Origin: Nectonema munidae
Lineage: Eukaryota > Nematomorpha > Nectonematoida > Nectonematidae
Assembly: GCA_030549495.1 (NCBI GenBank)
Contig: JAUIRK010000043.1
Location: forward strand, 434,001 to 498,000
Length of the DNA stretch: 64,000 nucleotides
Direction of reading: 5' to 3'
Shown one piece after another: positions 50,101-56,690 of this stretch (its first letter is position 1; every line of letters begins with the position of its first letter). The notes beneath the pieces were generated by a model. That model was not told the origin of the DNA, did not search any database, and was given only the letters and a program-made list of their open reading frames with translations. Made by a program: the position numbers and the translations under genes.

Positions 50101-50337
50101 CTTTAATTCAAAATGAAAAAAGACGAATTTAAAATAAAAAAAGGACAACTTTAAAGTGAAAAAGGACGAATTTAAAATGAAAAAGGAACTAATTGAAGTA
50201 AAAATTGAATATATAAAATCAAATCTCGTATAATATAACGTTTATAAAAGAGAATTTTAATATTAAAAATTACTTTTTGAAGCATTTTCTTTTGTAACCA
50301 AAAGCACCAAAGCCAAGATAAAGATCTGGACTTTCAT
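11005..50337 (-). CDS. Family 18 chitinase, eight exons, complete
   Basis: Secreted endo-chitinase that hydrolyses beta-1,4-N-acetylglucosamine polymers. Exons in transcript order: 50337-50274, 41292-41131, 37241-36976, 28748-28624, 23806-23689, 21490-21308, 13611-13492, 11136-11005. They sum to 1170 nt (389 residues plus TGA), and every junction matches in phase (1, 1, 0, 2, 0, 0, 0). Residues 1-20 form a signal peptide. The first GH18 strand is FCYYTDWSQYR (25-35) and the second motif LAIGGWTF (95-102). The catalytic DGVDLDWEYPG is at 135-145 with acid Glu142, followed by MAYDY (214-218), LGFALYGRGF, GEPGVVAYYE and GAMVWSLDSDDF with substrate-binding Trp361. All key residues are present. 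No Ser/Thr linker or CBM14 chitin-binding domain follows, so it is a catalytic-domain-only form. The introns are 2.2-9.0 kb and full of transposons, all outside the exons. The substrate in vivo (moulting cuticle or gut) cannot be read from sequence. Confidence 0.88.
11690..12055 (+). mobile_element. 5'-truncated CR1-type LINE 3' end
   Basis: 11770-11878 encodes INDWNSVPDYVVNSPSL, the conserved end of CR1-type reverse transcriptases. The same block reads INDWNKLPEDIVDAPSL in the LINE at 43790-45210. The 5' edge is approximate. It lies in chitinase intron 7, antisense to the gene. Confidence 0.6.
12413..13220. mobile_element. pogo/Tigger-type non-autonomous element
   Basis: The left end TATAAAACTTCGATATCTCG and the reverse complement of the right end (TATGTAAAACCTCGTTATCTC) are matching inverted termini next to TA dinucleotides. 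Repeated GATATCTCGAA units lie just inside both ends. This layout is characteristic of pogo/Tigger members of the Tc1-mariner superfamily. No transposase ORF was seen. Confidence 0.65.
13492..13611 (-). CDS. Chitinase exon 7
   Basis: Encodes ICDKLQNGWKKGYDLENR, then FIYNQNSFVSFEDKNSLADK, matching the usual IC..I..GW and WVSFDD-type block. The usual Trp before VSFED is Phe here. Acceptor GTCCTTAG ends at 13612; donor AAG|GTAATT begins at 13491. Exactly 40 codons. The exon lies only about 60 bp from the end of a piggyBac element. Confidence 0.87.
13676..16977 (-). mobile_element. piggyBac transposon with intact ends
   Basis: The element is bounded by TTAA on both sides (13672-13675 and 16978-16981). 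Its termini are CCTTAGCAGGACGGA on the left and CCTTAGAAGGACGGA (reverse complement) on the right, 14 of 15 identical. Length is 3302 bp. The minus-strand transposase occupies 14125-15934, and about 1 kb of non-coding DNA follows to the right. It sits in chitinase intron 6, in the same orientation as the gene. Clean termini and few coding breaks suggest a fairly young copy. Confidence 0.93.
14125..15934 (-). pseudogene. piggyBac transposase, few frameshifts
   Basis: The N-terminal acidic/Ser-rich domain (15934-15563) begins MSSSSFYTSSDEGETSGSD. The core (15533-14655) carries LAPIRYLQNFF, first Asp in VTIDEQL, PSKPGRYGMKIY and second Asp in YADRFFMS. The third Asp is in SGVDVFNRM near 14620, in the 14631-14125 reading frame. 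The C-terminal Cys ribbon KCSVCGKFICKSHT...CKKC is readable only after a one-base shift at the AAAAGGGG run near 14270. Three frame changes were noticed: between 15563 and 15533, near 14690 and near 14270. No other in-frame stops were seen within these blocks. Confidence 0.9.
16982..19171. other. Chitinase intron 6, no gene seen
   Basis: AT-rich intron. 18545-18830 is low-complexity sequence with repeated AATAGAATTGCAAAAAGAC-like units and inverted counterparts, similar in flavour to the array at 49590-50205. Nothing else is recognisable. Confidence 0.4.
19172..20750 (+). pseudogene. Transposase-like arthropod protein family, broken
   Basis: The translation starts MSKKCLNSPDMLCFVCQEF and continues, past stops, to MPFGIPIIWREQKNHYDDFY, FCLPNV and YPNITSA. 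Further blocks read DWRLFIDSSKK, YENLKILI, ICGDLKVI and, in another frame, YQDICQMESRYQGKY with LKRDN. This block order matches a multicopy, poorly characterised protein family that I recall from arthropod and cnidarian genomes (about 500 residues, with a conserved GERFHQD...MEKRYQGKW end). I infer transposon ancestry from its copy number and from a second fragment at 36100-36560, and have no proof. Several stops and frameshifts are present. Confidence 0.65.
21308..21490 (-). CDS. Chitinase exon 6
   Basis: Encodes KKSLTMWLVKHKFPPKKLIL, GFALYGRGF, GAPYTSC and GEPGVVAYYE, the conserved block before the alpha/beta insertion domain ends. Acceptor CCTTAG ends at 21491; donor GAG|GTCTCT begins at 21307. 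Exactly 61 codons. Confidence 0.9.
21491..23688. other. Chitinase intron 5, no element recognised
   Basis: AT-rich intron of 2.2 kb, the shortest in the gene. Chance ORFs of 68-109 codons are phenylalanine/isoleucine/lysine-rich and show no family signature. Confidence 0.4.
23689..23806 (-). CDS. Chitinase exon 5 (MAYDY strand)
   Basis: Encodes YLDYVSLMAYDYTGCYQGQK through KDTSTEESV. MAYDY is the conserved substrate-contact strand. Acceptor TTTAAG ends at 23807; donor GTT|GTAAGT begins at 23688 and is a near-consensus splice site. Confidence 0.9.
24240..24266. repeat. (TTTAC)n microsatellite
   Basis: About five imperfect TTTAC/TTTTAC units in chitinase intron 4. Confidence 0.6.
24760..24960. 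repeat. Short inverted repeat pair
   Basis: 24760-24788 (GGAATCGATAAT..ATTCGTTCTCA) is complementary to 24934-24960 apart from a three-base gap and one or two changes, around a spacer of about 145 bp. It may be the ends of a small foldback element. Confidence 0.5.
25691..25971. mobile_element. hAT-type MITE
   Basis: The ends CAGTGGCGGATC and GATCCGCTACTG are inverted. G-rich (GGGGGAGGC) and C-rich (CGCCCCCTTCCCCC) blocks lie inside them. The flanks ACCATAAC (25683-25690) and ACCCTAAC (25972-25979) form an 8-bp target duplication with one mismatch, as expected for hAT. Non-coding, 281 bp, in chitinase intron 4. Confidence 0.85.
27021..27472. mobile_element. hAT-type MITE with GATTCTGATT repeats
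   Basis: The ends TAGGGTTGGGTCC and the complement of the right end (TAGAGTTGAGGTG) are inverted. Flanks ACCAGTAG and GCCAGTAG give an 8-bp duplication with one mismatch. Both sub-terminal regions are built of degenerate GATTCTGATT units in the same + strand orientation. Confidence 0.75.
27482..28623. other. Chitinase intron 4, no gene seen
   Basis: A G-rich patch near 27917-27975 (CAGGGGCC, GGAGGAAGG) resembles the end of a worn hAT element, but no partner end was found. The rest is featureless. Confidence 0.35.
28624..28748 (-). CDS. Chitinase exon 4
   Basis: Encodes NIRRQFEEDAK, RLELSIAVGAHS and IEQGYDIKSISK, the GH18 segment between the catalytic strand and the Met-x-Tyr-Asp strand. Acceptor TTTTACAG ends at 28749 and donor AA|GTAAAC begins at 28623. 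The last two bases join the first base of exon 5 to restore Lys. Confidence 0.9.
29880..30960 (-). repeat. Type B ~150-bp tandem array (copy 2)
   Basis: Units share TTTTTATACCAAATCGACCA, then TTTCATTTCTG, CATTTAGG and TTTACTTCTA. The Tyr-like landmark TATACCAAATC recurs at about 29905, 30455, 30572 and 30873, with more decayed copies between. They correspond to the reverse complement of the units at 46815-47735. Variable spacing and divergence indicate an old array. Confidence 0.75.
31276..34683 (+). mobile_element. L2/Crack-like LINE, 5'-truncated
   Basis: ORF1 is represented only by its end, a Cys/His cluster (YICYNCKTYSN, CEHSAMDYNCPH). ORF2 follows from 31436. The endonuclease region includes LNVQSLKSKF, ALQETWC and CGDFNINL, then FSDHIPLLVSI. 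The reverse transcriptase includes DVDNYRPISLVPALSKVFE, HQFGFRKDYST, MSKAFDSVNHS, SGVPQGSVLSPLLFSLYVND and the catalytic LYADDF. A C-terminal domain runs to 34424. Three breaks separate the frames: an in-frame stop at 32018-32020, a frameshift near 32850 and a frameshift in the T-run near 33295. TAATATTAAG flanks both sides (31266-31275 and 34684-34693), a possible target duplication. The clade call is by eye. Confidence 0.85.
34694..35440. other. Composite element interior of unknown content
   Basis: A run open from about 35160 to 35373 (plus strand, containing MTYCIKYRRYDAETTS) has less skewed composition than its surroundings, but I recognise no family and it has no good start. Otherwise non-coding. 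Confidence 0.3.
35490..35990 (+). repeat. Type A ~135-150-bp tandem array (copy 2)
   Basis: About four units. Each carries TTGACAGGTTTGATTGATTT, then ATAAAAAATA, CATCACCA, GAATT.AGC and TTGAAAATGGGTATATATG. Unit starts are near 35494, 35628, 35763 and 35917. The same unit occurs inverted at 43640-43790 and 45210-45500. Confidence 0.8.
36041..36055 (+). repeat. Poly-C tract near element end
   Basis: Fifteen C in a row, then TCCCC. It sits 44 bp inside the right terminus of composite copy 2. A poly-G tract occupies the equivalent place in copy 1. Confidence 0.9.
36100..36560 (+). pseudogene. Transposase-like family, C-terminal fragment
   Basis: Reads KIKSAISVGPQINTILKSEK (about 36137-36196) and, in another frame, PENLGDVSEGHGGRFYHDN, then MKRRYQGRWDTAMIRD (about 36380-36490). 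It belongs to the same family as 19172-20750, whose equivalent end reads YQDICQMESRYQGKY. It begins directly at the TTAA bounding the composite element, suggesting that the element inserted in this gene copy. The missing upstream part was not found left of 29500. Confidence 0.6.
36976..37241 (-). CDS. Chitinase exon 3 (catalytic motif)
   Basis: Encodes LAIGGWTFDQTIFSKL and the catalytic DGVDLDWEYPG with all three Asp and the Glu proton donor, then GGSITDKSNFVTLLR. Acceptor ATTAAG ends at 37242; donor AGG|GTATTT begins at 36975. It is the longest exon (266 nt). Confidence 0.92.
37490..40640 (+). mobile_element. Old L2/Crack-like LINE, heavily decayed
   Basis: Pieces appear in the order expected for a LINE. 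A coiled ORF1-like stretch lies near 37520-37740. An endonuclease segment follows (SNNPDDIDSFLHDFYILISN, then SNTSQKLLVGVYNYNLLKS, 38280-38410). Reverse-transcriptase remnants run from 39015 to 39800, and a C-terminal domain from about 40010 to 40480 (KFNLGIIISEKLKWNDHI, LLYKSLFLSHLSYSVENW). The catalytic YADD is no longer recognisable. Many stops and frameshifts. It fills most of chitinase intron 2, antisense to the gene. Confidence 0.7.
41131..41292 (-). CDS. Chitinase exon 2 (GH18 beta-1)
   Basis: Encodes KTFCYYTDWSQYR, SIDPFLCTHILYSFAFLD and CSTHNYE, the N-terminal strand region of GH18 with the two conserved cysteines that normally pair. Acceptor TTTTTAAG ends at 41293; donor GAAG|GTATTT begins at 41130. 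It starts with two bases and ends with one base of split codons. Confidence 0.85.
41765..43484 (+). mobile_element. CR1/Jockey-group LINE, 5' portion of a split copy
   Basis: Starts inside the endonuclease (LILGDFNVHNRRW, DLTQIVCDPTRFPDR, IGSSDHGLVEL) and continues into reverse transcriptase. The RT landmarks are NRLVSSAQFGFLPNHSTSEQ, FLDLSNAF, TGVPQESVLAP and AYADDILISV. About 30 residues are missing between FLDLSNAF and TGVPQ, and there is a frameshift near 42985. The frame breaks off at GCTTTAA (43481-43488), where the composite element begins, and resumes at 47883. Confidence 0.88.
43529..43545 (+). repeat. Poly-G tract near element end
   Basis: Seventeen G in a row, 40 bp inside the left terminus of composite copy 1, followed by AGGCAATTTTAGCCCC. 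Counterpart of the poly-C tract at 36041. Confidence 0.92.
43640..43790 (-). repeat. Type A unit, interrupted by a LINE
   Basis: Inverted type A unit (ATCAATCAAACTAGTCAAAA, TTGACAGCTCAAC, TTTAAATGGGTATAC). The LINE begins right after its last part, and the next type A unit resumes at about 45210. Confidence 0.8.
43790..45210 (+). mobile_element. CR1-type LINE, 5'-truncated, nearly open RT
   Basis: It begins within the reverse transcriptase (SNYRPISLTSVLCKILESL after a frameshift near 43815). It continues through SDQHGFFRKKSTITQ, DFSKAFDKVPHT, SGVIQGSVIGPLLFNLYIND and catalytic LFADDLKIY. The CR1-type C-terminus follows (RPHIEYGNVV, LEKVQRFITKKIEGF, YEERMRKLSLPSLTYR, WNKLPEDIVDAPSL), ending at 45103. 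The only break after the first is a TAG at 44394-44396 where TGG (Trp) is expected. The tail ends in AATAAA and TTATG-type repeats near 45182-45210. It sits inside the composite element, which itself sits inside another LINE. Confidence 0.9.
45210..45500 (-). repeat. Type A units, inverted
   Basis: Two units with TGCTGAA.AC.ATGGTCACG, AAAATCAATCAAACC and TGACAGC.CAACT landmarks at about 45215-45350 and 45365-45500. Confidence 0.8.
45501..46685. other. Composite element interior, no gene recognised
   Basis: An open frame at 45852-46343 (163 codons, plus) is dominated by Phe, Lys, Ile and Asn and shows no domain. It looks like a chance ORF in AT-rich DNA, so I do not call it a gene. Confidence 0.4.
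46686..46815 (+). repeat. Type A unit, direct orientation
   Basis: A unit with GTCATATGTCAATCATTTTT, TTTTTATAAAAAATAAACATC and CTACTTGAAAATGGGTACA. It is in the opposite orientation to the units at 43640-45500, so copy 1 carries the repeat in inverted halves. Confidence 0.75.
46815..47735 (+). repeat. Type B ~147-bp tandem array (copy 1)
   Basis: Six units marked by TGAATGTTCTCG-like cores at about 46941, 47131, 47275, 47423, 47572 and 47725. After the first 190-bp interval the period is 144-153 bp. Each unit also has AAATAAACCG, TGAAATCCAAATGCAAAAAC and ATTTCATGTAAAATTT. The array is non-coding. Confidence 0.88.
47883..48755 (+). mobile_element. CR1/Jockey-group LINE, 3' portion of the split copy
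   Basis: Continues the frame from 43484: SASKWAKSW.AMRFNFQK, then FSSEHKHLGVIPTNDLKEK and an open stretch from 48104 (LLKSNLPNNSEQLL, IYKAFIRCHMEYAS, LESLQRRAI). A frameshift near 48475 leads to LNAFKTYLTTQRENN and TSYRMFYNYFPTVI. The 3' end contains AATAAA repeats near 48710-48730. It fills much of chitinase intron 1 together with its 5' half and the inserted composite element. Confidence 0.87.
48762..48879. repeat. Palindromic hairpin element
   Basis: 48778-48798 (GGAGAAAAGTGTACAAACGAC) pairs with 48841-48861 with a single mismatch. The pairing extends outward through AAAATGGT / ACCATTAAAAT to arms of about 36 nt around a purine-rich loop of about 42 nt. It lies just past the end of the LINE at 47883-48755. 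Confidence 0.75.
49590..50205. repeat. ~21-bp minisatellite in intron 1
   Basis: Many degenerate units of the type CCTTTTTCATTTTAAATTCG. The central block (about 49820-50100) is in this orientation, and blocks on both sides (49600-49700, 50105-50200) are the reverse complement. It starts only about 70 bp after the chitinase exon 1 donor. Confidence 0.75.
50274..50337 (-). CDS. Chitinase exon 1 (signal peptide)
   Basis: ATG at 50337-50335 opens MKVQIFILALVLLVTKENAS, a classic signal peptide. The exon ends at A|GTAATT (intron from 50273) after one base of the Lys22 codon, which matches the two-base start of exon 2. The frame is open further upstream to a Met at 50508, but the hydrophobic core supports the internal Met. 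A 5' UTR exon may exist further upstream. Confidence 0.75.
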
Positions 50338-50639
50338 CTGCTTTCCTTTTTTTTTTAAATATTTACAAATCAAATTAAGCAATTCTAGCTCGCTTTTTTC
50401 TTGTTTTTCTGGGTTTCTAAAAATACATTTTTTTATAATTTTTTTTATGAAAATAGCGATAACATAATCAAAAATAACAGAATTCTGATTAGAGTCTTGT
50501 TTATTCAAGAGAAGTTTTCCAGAACTTGTGTCATGCCCACAAAAACTTACTCACGCTTACCCAATAAAACCAGTCTTATTATTTTCAATTTTTTATTAAT
50601 AATAAAAATTCTTTGTAGTTTATGAATATGTAAAATTAA

Positions 50640-52720
50640 AGTGCCTTGAAAATCATTCCTTTTCTTAATTTACTATTTATCAATAAGTTTCAAGAGTTTC
50701 CATCTTTCATTTACTACATGATAAGCTAAACTAAAATTTCTTCCAATCACAGCATGTTAGCCATGATGAAAAAGGCTTCTAACAAATAGGAATTTAGACT
50801 CGTGCATCTACATAAATTGTCTCCACAAACCATTAAACCCAAATGATTGAAAAAGATTATATTTCGCCGTTATGTCCCATTTATTGCCCCTATAATAGGC
50901 AATAAATTTTGCTTTACTTTATTTGTCTCTCTTCATCATTTCTGGGAAAGAGGGTGTGACTTTCTACTGAAAAAGGCCGAGATCTTCTAAAAACCTTTCC
51001 AAATCTTATTTTTCAAAGAAACTATGCATTTGAATCTTTTGAACTATTTAGATTTAAGAACACAATTTTTTTTTATTTTTTTTTTTTTATGAATTATTTT
51101 ATTTTTCATTTGAAATAATTAAAAACATTGAAAAACAACCTATTATTTTTAATTTATTTAAAAAATCCGTTTCTATCGGTTTTTAAACATTGAAATAGTC
51201 GTATTATTTTTATTTTGTTAGAAAAAATATTTCAAAAGTTTTGAGAAGATTTCGGTAAAAACCACAGAGAGGAAAGCTGAACAAATTAATGGTGTCTACA
51301 ACAGAGATTTCTTCGCATCCTTATTGATAACATGTTGATATGATTATTTGTTATATTGAGAAGAGAAAGTAGTGTAGGGCAAGATTTCTTTGATCTTTGT
51401 TCGCCAATGGCTTTTTATTTCTTAGTCAGCATTCTCAGTCTTTAATTTTTCAAGTAATATACAATAATGTGTACACTTCAATGTTATCAATTTAATATTT
51501 TTAATGACATTTCCAAAAATTTATTCTCAATAATGTGGATGGACAGAATCATTTAATTTCAAGCAATCTAATGTTTAAGTCTCTTTGAAAACATAAAAGT
51601 TACTCCAATTATATATTTTTTCCTCAAAAGCATAATGCCATTATAGTTAAATAGCATATGAGTTATTTTGGAAAAGTCGTTTGGCTGCCAAGTCCAATTT
51701 AGAAGCTAGGCATTTAAAATAAAGGTTTCAAAAAGTGAAGTGTAATGAAATATTTCTTATACTTACTTTCCACCTGGGTTAAGGTTAAGGCAACGTGGCT
51801 GTTAATGATAACTCCGATATGTATGTAGAATCAGTGCACAATGAAGTGGACAAAGAGCACTCTCTAACAAAATAAAACAACTATAGGTCTTATTTATTAT
51901 TCTCGACTTGTGTTTGGAAAACGTGTGCAACTACTGAATCTTGAAGTGCTATCGGCTATTCTCCTTGCATTAACATTGTGTAAGCATATTTTCATTCTCT
52001 GTGTATGTATACGGCGAACGTTTTCTTTGAAGCATTGCATAAATAGAAAGAAGTGGTCACGAAATAGGTATGCGTATGTATGTAGCTGCATCAGCGTATG
52101 TAGACCGGAGTAATTGTAACCGTCGATCTGTCTTTAATCCTTTTTAGAATTTCAAAATACTAGCAACTAGAAAGTTTGTAAACTTTCGCTTTTTGAAGTT
52201 TGACATAGCAAAGTTGTCGTAGAGTTAATGTATTTCTATTTGCTGTTTTTGGTCAGCGATTTGCAATCGTTTTTGGCAGTATGTGGATTCAAATTTTTTG
52301 TCCACATGTTCTGTTACAAAAAAGTCAAATTTGTGAGCAAATAAACTGATAAATTTTGATTATTTTCCAATAAAATTTTTAAATAATGGTTAAACAAGCG
52401 TCATTATGATGATGTCGTGAGCGCTTATTTTACTTTACGGTCTGCACTATATAGATAAATAAATATTTTACTGTTCGCCGAACTCACAAAATTCCGAGAG
52501 ACGGTTCTAACGAACCGGCTGAATCCCACTACTGTTTTATGGTCAATGAAGATAAAGCCATAATATCACGTAATTAGCAAGTCCACCCCAATTTATTTTT
52601 TTAATATTTTACAAATTGTAAAGCCAAAAGGGTTTTATCGTCAAGTCTATTTCTTATTTTTGATTTGAAATAGCACATTGAAGTATAACATTTTTAATGA
52701 ATAGAAGATGTTAGTTTAAT
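50640..52720. other. Upstream of chitinase exon 1, no gene seen
   Basis: If exon 1 is the first exon, this holds the chitinase promoter, but no TATA box or start motif is convincing. The patch 51890-52110 is less AT-rich than its surroundings. The stretch at 52485-52535 (minus strand CAGTAGTGGGATTCAGCCGG) looks like one end of a hAT element without a partner. Confidence 0.35.
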
Positions 52721-52721
52721 C

Positions 52722-55700
52722 TTTTTATAACATAACATAAAATAAGTGTATTAACAATGTAAAGAGGCTAATCGCCTATGTGAATTGCATCAAATATAAT
52801 ACAAATAAAATACAAACAAATCAAATAATGAGATATATTTTATCTTTCCAAAAATCATCAAGCTTTCTTTCAAAAGTGTTTATATTCAAGGAATCGACAA
52901 CTTCATTTGGCAAACCATTCCAGTGATTATATGCTTTGTGTGTTAAATATTGTTGTCTATAATTACTTTGGTAAGAATTAGGTTTAAATTTCAGGGAGTG
53001 TGATCTGGAAATTCTCTTTGAGTAACCAGGCAATACACTCTCGTAGATGTTCATGTTTCCTTTTACAATATTAAATATAGTAATCATTTCATTCCTTAAG
53101 CTTCTGTAATACAACGAAGGAAGATTAATTTTCTCTAATCTTCTAATGTAACATAAACTTTTCATTCCTTTCAATTGTTTTGTAAATACTCTCTGAACGT
53201 TTTCTATTTTTCTGACGTTCAAGATTGAAGAATTTCCAAAAATCACATTTCCATATTCTAAAACAGGCCTGACTAAAGATTTAAACAGATCGAAAGAAAC
53301 TTCAATGTCAGATAACACAAAAGTATTGTTTAACATGTGTAATATAGAGAAAGCTTTCTTTACAACATGACAAACATGATCAGAAAAACAAAATTTTGAA
53401 TCAACAATTAATCCTAAATCATTGTGTTTTTCAACTTGATTAAGTTTAGTTCCACCTATATAAAAATTAATATCATCTGTTTTTCCAACTTGTAGGTAAC
53501 AGCACTTGTTTTGAGTTGCAAATCCCATTCTTTACTCCATTTATATATTTTATATAAAACTTCTTGTAAATTTTTTTGGCATCATCACTAGAATTCTTGA
53601 ATAATTTAATATCATCAGCATAAATTTTTACATTTGATTTCAAATTATCACTTATATCATTCATGAATATAGGAAAGAATATCTGTCCTAATACTGAACC
53701 TTGTTCGATTGCACTTATAATTTCAAAGGTTTCTGAACAGATTTCATTCAATCGAACAAAAAATTTTCTTTTAAAAATATAATCTCTCTATGAGATGTTT
53801 CTATGAGATGGTTATTTATACCGAAAGATTTCAGTTTTAATATCAGTCTTTCATGGGGAACAGTATCGAAAGCTTTCTGAAAGTCTAAATATATAGCATT
53901 TACTGTTTTATTATTATTCATTGCTAAAGAAAATTCATTAGAAAATTCAATTAAGTTTGTTATTGTTGTCTTTTTTGGAAGAAACCCATGTTGATGTCTC
54001 GATATTAGTTTGTTTTTTTCAAGATGATTAACAACTTCATCCTTTATTATTGACTCAAATACTATAAAAATTACATTGTTGACTGATATTGGTCTATAGT
54101 TGGAAATAATTTTTTTCTCACTTTTTTTGTAAATTGGTGATATACAACTTAACTTCCATGCATCTGATACTTTTTATTCCACTAAAGTTTTGTTATATAA
54201 AATAGGCAAAGGTTTAGCTAAAACATTACAGAGTCTTTTGAAAAAAAGAGGTGAAATGTCAATTCCAGGAGATTTGGAAGTGTCTAAAGTACTAAGTTTG
54301 TAGTAAACTACAGACATTGCTATTTGTATTTTTTTTTAATGGCTGTGAAATTTTTTGGACTTCAAATTCTTTAGTCAGAAGTTTACTCTCACTTCTAAAG
54401 ATGAAGAAAAGTATTGTTTAAATGCTTCAGGTAAGAACTCATGTTCAATTATATTACCATCTACACTTAATATTGTTTCAACAGCTAGAGTATTCTTTCT
54501 CTTTTCATTGATATATTTTCATACCTTTTTTGAGTTTTGGAGATATTAATTTCATAGTCAATTCTAATTTTTTTAATTTTCTAAGACAATTACTGATTTT
54601 TTGTATTGTTCATAACTATTTTTATAGCCATATTTTTTATATAGAGTAAAGAATTTTTTCTTTTTTTATAGAGAGAGAAATAGCATCTTTGTTCATATAA
54701 AATTTAAAAGATTTTCTATCCTGAGATATTAGTTACGTGGAGTTGAATTTGTTCACTTAATAAATTTTCAAAAATTTTCGAACTTCTTTCTATATCATTT
54801 TTTTCTAAAAAAGTCCAATCACTTTTTTCTAGATTACCCTCAATAGAGAAAAAAATTACAGCATGAAGCTGTTTTTTTATTAGCTGTTCTACTTTGAATT
54901 GCTCTCGAAACAGAAAATGACACGCAATAATGATCGCTTTTAGATAGATTTGGTAGTATTAGCTGTTCTACTTTGAATTGCTCTCGAAACAGAAAATGAC
55001 ACGCAATAATGATCGCTTTTAGATAGATTTGGTAGTATTATCAAATTATCAATGAGATTTTCATCATTGGTCAATCTAACAAGCTTTCATTTCCGGTCGG
55101 ATTTCTCGTTGATGTCTGAATTATCTGTGTATCTTGAATAAAATTCAAAAACCGACTTTTAGGAGAATTATGTGGAGCATCACGGATTAGTTTATCTTAG
55201 GATAATTAAAATTGCCAATTACAATAAAACTTTTTGGCATGAATTTGCTTTTAATTTCACATATTTTTTGAATAATTTTTGTTGTGCTTTCATCTGTCTG
55301 TGTTAGGACTTCTATAAAAACAACTAAAAATGGTTGTAAGATTATTATGAAAAGCTTTAATGTTTAAATTTTCAAATAGTTCTGTTGAGATAAATGAAAG
55401 GTAAACAGCCAGAACTTTTGAATAGGACCCCTTCTTTTTGTTTTATTTCAAATTGTCTGATAATTACAGCCTAAGTTATGAAACATTTTGTAACCATTAA
55501 TTTTGACAAGATTAATGTTTGCAAGAATTCAGTAACCAACAATATATCAAACTTATGAATTTCGAATAGTATTCTAATTTCATCTAGTTTTGATAATAAT
55601 TGATTCGAATTGGTATAAAAAACTTCTAAAAACCTAAAATTACTAAGATTCATATGAGAACTAGACTTATTAGCAATTAACTAATCTTTTTGGAAAATAT

Positions 55701-56690
55701 TTTTTCACAATACTCATCCCAATAATAGGATCACCTTTAACAATAAAATAGTAATTAGAGTCTTTTTCAGTGTTCTTACTTTTAGCTAGTTGGCGCATTT
55801 CATTTAATTTGATTCTTTCATCTTAGTTTAGATCGTTCGATATAAAAATGTTTCTGAATTTATTTAGAGACTTTTTTAGAAGATATAAAGAATTTGTAAC
55901 TTTGTCTTTGGATTGTAAGTTTTCATAAACAATATGTACTGGTCTTCTTACTTTGTTTTTATCTGTACTTATTTTACCTAATCTCCCAATTTCTTTAACT
56001 TTGACATCTTCAAACAATAGATGCTTTTGAAATAGTTCTTCAATATATTTTTTATCATCAATTTTCATGTCAGTATTTTCTTAAAATTCATCAACTCTAA
56101 AAATGACATGATTCATAACTCTTCCTTTTTTTTTTATCATCCCCAACATTTCTTTGCTGGATAAATGCTTCATTGACGATACTTTTGAAATCAGATGACA
56201 AACTTGATGAGGCTACAACACTACTATAAGTTTCCTTTATGACATCAGAATTATCTTTTATGTTCACAGTTGTTTTTCCAATATTAACTAGCTTTAAGTT
56301 TATTTCAAGGATTGAACTTATTTTGCTGAGATTTTTCTATATTCGAAATGTTTTCTTCAAATTTATTCAGTAAGTCGTTTACTTTAGAAAACTTGTTTGA
56401 ATTTTCTTTTTCAAATTCACTTAAAGTCTAGGTTGGTTTTTCCTCCCCTCTACTATACTTGTCACAATACCATCGAACCCCACGTTCTTCCCATAAGTCT
56501 AAAATTCTACATAATTCTTGATCTATATTTTGATATGAATTACTACCAAGTGGTACATGAAGTACGTCGAATCATGTCATCTACTTTTAAAGAACAAAAA
56601 CTGCATTTCAATTCTTCTACAAAATTTTTACCAGATTTAAATTTGCTTTTCATTAGAAAAAAAAACGTTGACTTCAAATTAAATCACACA
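52722..56690 (-). mobile_element. Near full-length CR1-type LINE, decayed
   Basis: ORF1 starts near 56653 with a Cys-rich PHD-like finger (KCSFCSLKVDDMIRRTSC, then VRWYCDKY) and an acidic coil. An RRM-like end follows (KEIGRLGKISTDKNKVRRPV, HIVYENLQSKDKV, NIFISNDLN; 56068-55823). ORF2 has endonuclease sequence near 55653 (EVFYTNSNQLLSKLDEIRIL). The reverse transcriptase (about 54300-53600) contains YRPISVNNVIFIVFES, HQHGFLPKKTTITNL, YLDFQKAFDTVPHERL, EQGSVLGQIF and YADDIKLF. A CR1-type C-terminus runs 53528-52821 (RPVLEYGNVIFGNSS, WNGLPNEVVDSLNINTF). Several stops and frameshifts, plus a 79-bp tandem duplication at 54882-55039. The tail is TTATG-rich, like that of the LINE at 43790. Confidence 0.88.
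54882..55039. repeat. Perfect 79-bp tandem duplication
   Basis: 54882-54960 and 54961-55039 are identical at every base (both run AGCTGTTCTACTTTG to TTTGGTAGTATT). They lie in the decayed endonuclease region of the LINE at 52722-56690. Confidence 0.95.

Noticed and set aside
50338-50508. Longer chitinase N-terminus from the upstream in-frame Met
   Set aside because: The extra residues are Lys/Ile-rich and would place the signal peptide internally; the Met at 50337 gives a standard signal peptide.
52485-52535. hAT end CAGTAGTGGGATTCAGCC (minus)
   Set aside because: No matching second end nearby, so only an orphan terminus.
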